Source: Myxocyprinus asiaticus (Eukaryota > Chordata > Actinopteri > Cypriniformes > Catostomidae). Taken from it: a DNA stretch of 64,000 nt. The translations under genes and the position numbers were made by a program. The stretch covers positions 2,369,501-2,433,500 of the forward strand of contig NC_059388.1 in assembly GCF_019703515.2 (NCBI RefSeq), read 5' to 3'. Of the stretch, positions 58,966 through 64,000 are shown in pieces. A model generated the notes under the pieces. It was not told where the DNA came from. It saw nothing but the letters and a program-made list of their open reading frames with translations, and searched no databases. Within the stretch, counting starts at the first letter, position 1. Every line of letters starts with the position of its first letter.

Positions 58966-59304
58966 ACAGTTTTAACACTGTTTACTTCATACCGTTGGTC
59001 AGCTCCTCACTGCTGGCAGAGGCACGCAACAATGTAAAGAGGATGTTATCTCTAATCTCTTACTTTACTTGTAAACACGCTCATACTGGTTTCTGCCAAG
59101 TCTCTAACCAGTCTCAATTGGATGTCTCTTCTCACAGCAACAATAAAGACCACTTCCACCACAATCACACCATGTGATCTCACTCAGTTTCAATGAATGC
59201 TTATACGACCAGAAGAAAGCATGCATACACTTGTGTGGCAAAAGCTCACAGGCGCCAACTTGTGCACCTAGTCAATAGCGAGAAGGACAATGAGGATATT
59301 TAAA

Positions 59305-59768
59305 GGCATAGTTCAACCAAAAATGAAAATTCTCTCATCATTTACTCACCCTCATGCCATCCCAGATGTGTATGAATTTCTTTCTTCAGCAGAACACAAA
59401 CTTCAGAAGAAATTCTACACTCTGTTTGTCCATACAATGCAAGTGAAAGGTGATCAGACCTTTGTAGCTCCAAAAACATCACATAAAGTATACAGAAATA
59501 ATCCATAAGACTCCAGTGGTTAAATCTATATCTTCAGAAGCGATATAATAGGTGTGGGTGAGAAATAGATCAAAATTGAAGTACTTTTTTACTCTATGTG
59601 ATTTTTGGAGCTACAAAGGTCTGATCACCATTCACTTACATTGTAAGGACCAATAAACCTAAAACCAATGATATTTTTCTAAAAATCTCCATCTGTGTTC
59701 TGCAGAAGAAAGAAAGTCATACACATCTGTGTATATATCTAATTTGCATTTTTGGGTGAAGTATCTCT
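59305..59768. mobile_element. Palindromic TTAA-type miniature element
   Basis: TTAA at 59301-59304 is followed by AGGCATAGTTCAACC. The right end reads TTTTGGGTGAAGTATCTCT, followed by GTAA where TTAA would be expected. Arms pair across AAAGGTCTGATCACC (right) and GGTGATCAGACCTTT (left). A half copy lies at 9478-9765 and another at 61800-62085. Confidence 0.7.
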
Positions 59769-60096
59769 GTAAAGGAATATTCCAGGTTCAATACAAGTTA
59801 AGCTCAATTGACAGCATTTGTGGCGTATTGTTGATTACCACAAAAATAAATTTTGACTTCTCCCTCCTTTTTTTTTTTTTTTTTTTTTAAAGCAAAAATT
59901 TGTTTTAGAGTGAGGCACTTACAATAGAAGTGAATGGGTCAAATTTTTGGAGGGTTTAAAAGGCAGAAATGTGAAATATATAATTTTATAAAAGCACTTG
60001 CATTCATTTTTCTTTAAAACCTGTGTAACTTGTTTTTAGTTTTTTAGGGTTTACGGCATTACGTCGTCATGGCAACGAAGTTGTCAGAAAAGAAAA

Positions 60097-60719
60097 GGTT
60101 AGTAAGGCTATGTTCTGACTGCAGGCAAATTGGATTTGTTCTCAAATCAGATATCTTTTCAGGCAGACTGTCCGCACTATTAATTGCAAGTGATCAAATC
60201 AGATTTGCGCATTCAGTCATAACCAACCTATCTGCATGGGTTGCTTTGGCAATGACGTAGGCGTACCCACGTGACGATGCTTTCAAAACAGATTCGGGAA
60301 AATGGAGGTGCATCATCTCGCTCTCCAAATAAGCGCCATAAGTTCGCGGTGCAGAACTCCTCCATCGCACAAGAAAAACTCAGCGACGGAGGAGACTGGT
60401 AAATATTGTGATGTTCCGTGCTGCAGTCACCAATTTTTGACGTCATCGTTGTTTGTGGCATTAAGAGTGACGCAAAAGACCATTTGAAATCCGATTTGAG
60501 CAGCCAGACTGAGCTCTGTCCGGACTGAGACGCATCTGAAAAAAATCTGATTTCAATCGCATCTGAAACCACCTCACGATGTGGTTTGAATCAGATTCGG
60601 AAAAATCTGATTTCATGTTGTTTTTTCTGTCCAGACTATCAAAAACTCATCTGCATACAATCTGGATATGCAAAAAATCGGATTTTTAGTGGCAGATTTC
60701 TTGCTGAACAAGGCCTAAG
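60097..60719. repeat. Candidate miniature element with CTGATTT repeats
   Basis: AAGGCTATGTTCTGACTGC at the left faces GCTGAACAAGGCCTAAG at the right. Inside, CAAATCAGAT/AAAATCTGATTTC motifs occur in both orientations several times. Target duplication was not found. Confidence 0.4.
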
Positions 60720-60763
60720 TGATTTTATCGCACTAAAATCATGTTAACACACATATTAGCCGC

Positions 60764-61467
60764 GTTTCCACTGTCGGGCCAAATGAGGGTGGGCTAGTGC
60801 GTGCCAAGGCCACATGCAATTTCACTATCACTTCTGGGGCTTCATCGTACCTCCTGGGGGCATTCTCAGGGCCAATGGCCCGCCAATTACACTTGGGACA
60901 AAGAAGGCCAACTGGGGATTGAGGCGGGGTCAATGTCAAAGATAGGGTTTCGCCAAACTTGCCAGGTTATTTATCCAGCGCACAACGGTACAGGTTCAGG
61001 AAAAATCTAAAAACTGCGGGCACTGTACAAATCCGTTAAAACGCACAACAGACAAAGTGGTCCCAAAAAAAGAGCTTTCCATGGTTCAATATCATGGATG
61101 ATGTGCTGGTACATCTGTTAGTGAAAAGACCACTCGGGACACCATGGCAGTTACAGTCGATGAATTGTCAAAGCTAAATTATCTTGCTAGCTAGCTATTG
61201 TTTACAAAGATATAAACTCGATATTTTAGATAACATGATACCTCAGCTTGAGCTTTCCTCTTGCTTGTGAAATGGGTGGGCTGTGTGACATTGGCACCAG
61301 GGTGGCGTATAAAGGGCAGGTTTTAGGGCAAAGCTGCGAGGCTATTGGCCCGAGAGTGGGAACGAAGATCGATTTCAGTTTTGCGGCCGAGGTCCGTAGC
61401 TATTGGCCCCATCTGGCCAGTTGATAGCCCTGGCTCACACTGCCTGATAGTGGAAAAGCAGCTATTG
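60764..61467. mobile_element. hAT-like miniature element
   Basis: The left end TAGCCGCGTTTCCACTGTCG faces the right end GATAGTGGAAAAGCAGCTA, an imperfect inverted repeat. Motifs GGGCCAAT and ATTGGCCC face each other inside. The ends resemble a fish hAT miniature family, but an 8-bp duplication could not be confirmed. Confidence 0.5.
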
Positions 61468-61650
61468 TTTATGTCTTGTGGCTATACTTTAAAACAAGTA
61501 TTTTAACGTTTACAGATTGACCCCATTCACTTCCATTGTAAGTGTCTCACTGTAACCCAGATTCTTGCTCATGTTAAAGAAAATGAGAGATGAATTGAAA
61601 TACATTTTTGTAGCAATCAATATTATGCTGCAAATGCTGTCGATTGAGCT

Positions 61651-62085
61651 TAAAGGAATATTCTGGGTTCAATAGAAGTTACGAAGAAAAAAATCAGTGT
61701 ACCTACCAGTTGAAACCGGGACATAATTACATAAATCTCCACTTACACTTTAAAAATGTAAAAGAAAGTAGAGATTTATAATAAAAAATAAAAATAAAAA
61801 TAACTTAAATATTGATCTGTTTCTCACCCACACCTATAATATCCCATCTGAAAATATTGAATAAACCAATTATGAGTCATATGGATTACTTTTATGCTGC
61901 CTTTATGTGATTTTTGGAGCTCATAAGGTCTGGTCACCATTCATTTCCATTGTAAGGACCAACAGAGCTGATATATTCTTCTCAAAGTATTTGTTTGTGC
62001 TTGTGAAAGAAAGTCATACACATCTGTGATGGCATGAGGGTGAGTAAATGATAAGATCATTTTGGGTGAACTCTCTCTTTAAAAC
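61651..62085. mobile_element. Partial TTAA-type elements
   Basis: TTAAAGGAATATTCTGGGTT at 61651-61670 is a third occurrence of the 59773-type left end, broken after about 35 bp. At 61800-62085, ATTGATCTGTTTCTCACCC through TTTTGGGTGAACTCTCTCTT is a single arm of the 59305-type family, ending in TTTAA. Confidence 0.55.
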
Positions 62086-62127
62086 TAGCACCAAAGACGG
62101 TTTTATTCATGAAAGCACATTAGTGTT

Positions 62128-62153
62128 TCACACACACACACACACACACACAC
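62128..62153. repeat. (CA)n microsatellite
   Basis: About 13 CA units. Confidence 0.95.
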
Positions 62154-62556
62154 TTTGGTACTTTGATTAGGCCTAGTTATGAAGGCCTTTATATTCACTA
62201 AAGAGAACAATAAATTACCGTGGCAACTACAGTTACCATATATACAAGCCTAATTACCACAGTTTATATAATGTCAGTAAAATACAGGAAATGATCAAAC
62301 AATGAATACTATGAGTAAATAAGAGATATGTCTTTAAAAAGGAGGCTCCTCCGGTAACTTGGTATTGTGCAGTTTTTTCTGCATTACAACAAATAATGAA
62401 ACAAAATGACAGAAAGCTTGTGAAACATTTCACACTGTGTGAAGATGTATTGCTTTATTATGATTTCATAGTAGCAATTGCGGTAACTAAGGTGATGTGC
62501 CGGAAACTATGGTTACCATGGTGAACTGTTACATGTTACACTGCATGCTGTCTCAC

Positions 62557-62790
62557 CTGTGGTGTTGAAATTACTGAATGAACTGGACTCAAACAAGACG
62601 ATTCCTTCTTTGTCAGTAAATCCGCAGTAGCTACATGACAAACAGCCGATGAAATGGTAAACTAGTGGAAGACGTGTATGAGTCACTCTTCTGGCACACA
62701 CAAGAAATAACGCATTTACTGTCAATCCTCTTCAGTAATACAGTCAGAACAAGTGTGAGCAGATATCGCAGGTATTTTCAAGTATCTCAG
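62557..62790 (-). other. large1: Candidate large1 5' non-coding exon
   Basis: On the minus strand AACACCACAG|GTGAGACAG is a strong splice donor with GT at 62556-62555. The sequence before it (to about 62790) has no TE similarity and is less AT-rich than the surrounding intron. It lies 15 kb upstream of the first coding exon on the same strand. The 5' limit is unknown. Short ATG-initiated ORFs in it are unrelated to LARGE1. The assignment is inference from position, splice signal and composition only. Confidence 0.4.
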
Positions 62791-63015
62791 GACGATCGTG
62801 TCTTGCGTTTGTGTTGATTTCACATCCTACGAACAGCGCGTGAAAATGCCGCATGCTTGATTCTACACATCGGTTCTGTTGAAAAACGATCTGCTGTAAA
62901 TATCGCCTTCTCCTTTGTTAGATGCGCATTAAAACGTCACAGACCACCAAACGCGCCGTTTGTTCGATCGCTTTTGTTATGTCTATGCGTATAATCGACA
63001 CTTCGGCCTTTAAAC
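62790..63015 (-). promoter_or_regulatory. large1: CG-rich candidate promoter
   Basis: CG dinucleotides are strikingly frequent here (for example GACGATCGTG, AACAGCGCGTG, AAACGCGCCG, TTCGATCGC) in a window that is otherwise CG-poor. That is what an unmethylated vertebrate promoter looks like. It lies directly upstream of the candidate non-coding exon on the minus strand. No clear TATA box is placed. Other CG-rich spots (10.7-11.1 kb, 16.3-16.5 kb, 60.3 kb) are inside repeats. Confidence 0.4.
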
Positions 63016-64000
63016 TGCACAACCCTCCCTGTGTCTTTCCCAGCTCCTCCACTCCTCTTCTCCAATCACAGCCCAAATCCACATCCACTATCCTGTCTAT
63101 GCAATAGTGTTTTCACAAAGACCTGGACTGGATTCTGCTGAGTTTGCCTTGAGGCTCCTATAGGTGCGAAATATAATAAGGACATTTTGCTTACTGCTTA
63201 CTGCACAGTATTGCAGTTTACTGTATAAAATTTAGATTTAAGATCATACACCTGATAGTTAACTTGGTATCTCTGTAGACTACTCTTCTGTAATGTATAC
63301 TGTATTGTATTGTACTGAACTGAACTGTATGTACAGTTACATTATTACAAAAATGAAATAGTTTAAAACTGACAGACTTTGAGGTAATTTTGAATATTTT
63401 TAATAGTTTTAATATTTTGTTTATATATTAGTTAAATTAAAAGTGAAAAAGCTTAGGTCGGTACAACAGTTTTCAGTTATTAATGAAACATCACTGTGTA
63501 TGCTTTTATAATACACTTAGAAGATATACATTAGAATAACAGAAAGAGAGTTGACAGAATTTACAGGATAATAAAGCAAGCAATTACCAATCACAAAATG
63601 GTTTACAAATATTTGTTAAAGATACTTTAATAAATAATCAAAAAAATTTAATTAAAAAAAAAACTTTTTAGATTAAAGATCATTTAAGACTTTCAGAGTA
63701 AGACGTAGCAAGTTATTTATTTAAGGGTATTAATTATTTTTAAAGTGCCCTTGTTTTCTGTCGTTCTGCCCCTGCAGAGGTCCGTGTGCACCACTGTGCG
63801 GCAGTATATCACACATTTATTCTCCTGTTCTAGACTGTTTACAAATATCTGGATTGTAGACCTTCAGTATGAACGACTATCAGTGTGACACACTGACATA
63901 TTGCAACATACAGTAGGCCTATTAATATTTAGTATATATGTCGCTACATTTTGGCAAATGTTTTAGTTCATCCGGGTATTTCTATGCATGCAGAAAAAAT
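63016..64000. other. Right-edge sequence, nothing recognised
   Basis: AT-rich sequence without ORFs, repeats with defined ends or exon-like segments. If the candidate promoter is right, this is upstream intergenic DNA. A GC-richer spot at 63765-63800 (CCCCTGCAGAGGTCCGTGTG) is too short to interpret. Confidence 0.5.

Larger units (their letters stand above)
59773..61650. mobile_element. Second TTAA-type element with nested repeats
   Basis: It starts AGGAATATTCCAGGTTC directly after the previous element. An inverted arm at about 61500-61650 carries the complement of GCTCAATTGACAGCATTTG and of CACTTACAATAGAAGTGAAT. The outermost about 25 bp of the right arm are missing. Between the arms lie two candidate hAT-like inserts (next two entries) and unassigned sequence. 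Confidence 0.55.
47513..62556 (-). other. large1: Probable large1 5' intron (or upstream region)
   Basis: If the candidate non-coding exon at 62557 is real, this 15-kb stretch is the first intron, minus a small 5' UTR part next to 47512. It contains two TTAA elements, a hAT, a solo LTR, a Tc1 and several miniature elements. Recognised nowhere: 47600-47840, 48160-48800, 52800-52955, 54820-54985, 57650-58620 (see separate note) and 58970-59300. Confidence 0.5.

Overview
This is vertebrate DNA, almost certainly from a teleost fish and most likely a cyprinid. The single host gene is spread over tens of kilobases, and everything between its exons is AT-rich intron packed with fish-type Tc1/mariner, hAT, TTAA-target, LINE and LTR repeats. 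Nothing suggests bacterial or viral coding organisation.

Host gene: six coding exons of large1 (LARGE xylosyl- and glucuronyltransferase 1, the Golgi enzyme that builds matriglycan on alpha-dystroglycan) lie on the minus strand. In transcript order they are 47512-47407 (start codon), 38889-38585, 37042-36960, 29789-29666, 20389-20218 and 1078-974. All splice sites are GT-AG and all phases join cleanly. Together they encode residues 1-298 plus the first base of codon 299: the cytoplasmic tail, membrane anchor, stem and the first part of the xylosyltransferase domain with its DTD motif. The remaining exons lie beyond the left edge. A CG-rich segment at about 62.6-63.0 kb with a good minus-strand splice donor is a candidate first non-coding exon and promoter.

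Repeat layout, left to right: a diverged tandem array (0.25-0.7 kb); a 1.9-kb solo LTR with 4-bp target duplication (1.86-3.75 kb); a decayed Tc1 (4.9-5.8 kb); a complete Tc1 with an intact 345-aa transposase (6.9-8.5 kb); a non-autonomous hAT (11.8-12.8 kb); a decayed Tc1 interrupted by a TTAA palindromic element (15.7-17.7 kb) next to a half Tc1; a nested block at 20.7-29.3 kb (hAT within a probable hAT, itself carrying three Tc1 elements, one with an intact 346-aa transposase); further Tc1, hAT, Penelope-like and L1-like fragments (30-43 kb); a TTAA element carrying a P2X7-C-like ORF and a hAT, both inserted into one older repeat (49.5-52.8 kb); a second solo LTR in the opposite orientation (53.0-54.8 kb); another internally deleted Tc1; and a mixture of miniature elements up to 62 kb.

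I see no undescribed multi-gene system. The most informative signals are (a) the TTAA element with the P2X7-C-like cysteine motif and a shorter ORF-less relative elsewhere in the window, (b) two Tc1 copies that share one internal-deletion junction, (c) older repeats in the same window that act as empty sites for younger insertions, and (d) a degenerate hammerhead-like core in a Penelope-like fragment. Family assignments come from reading motifs and termini by eye; no database was searched.
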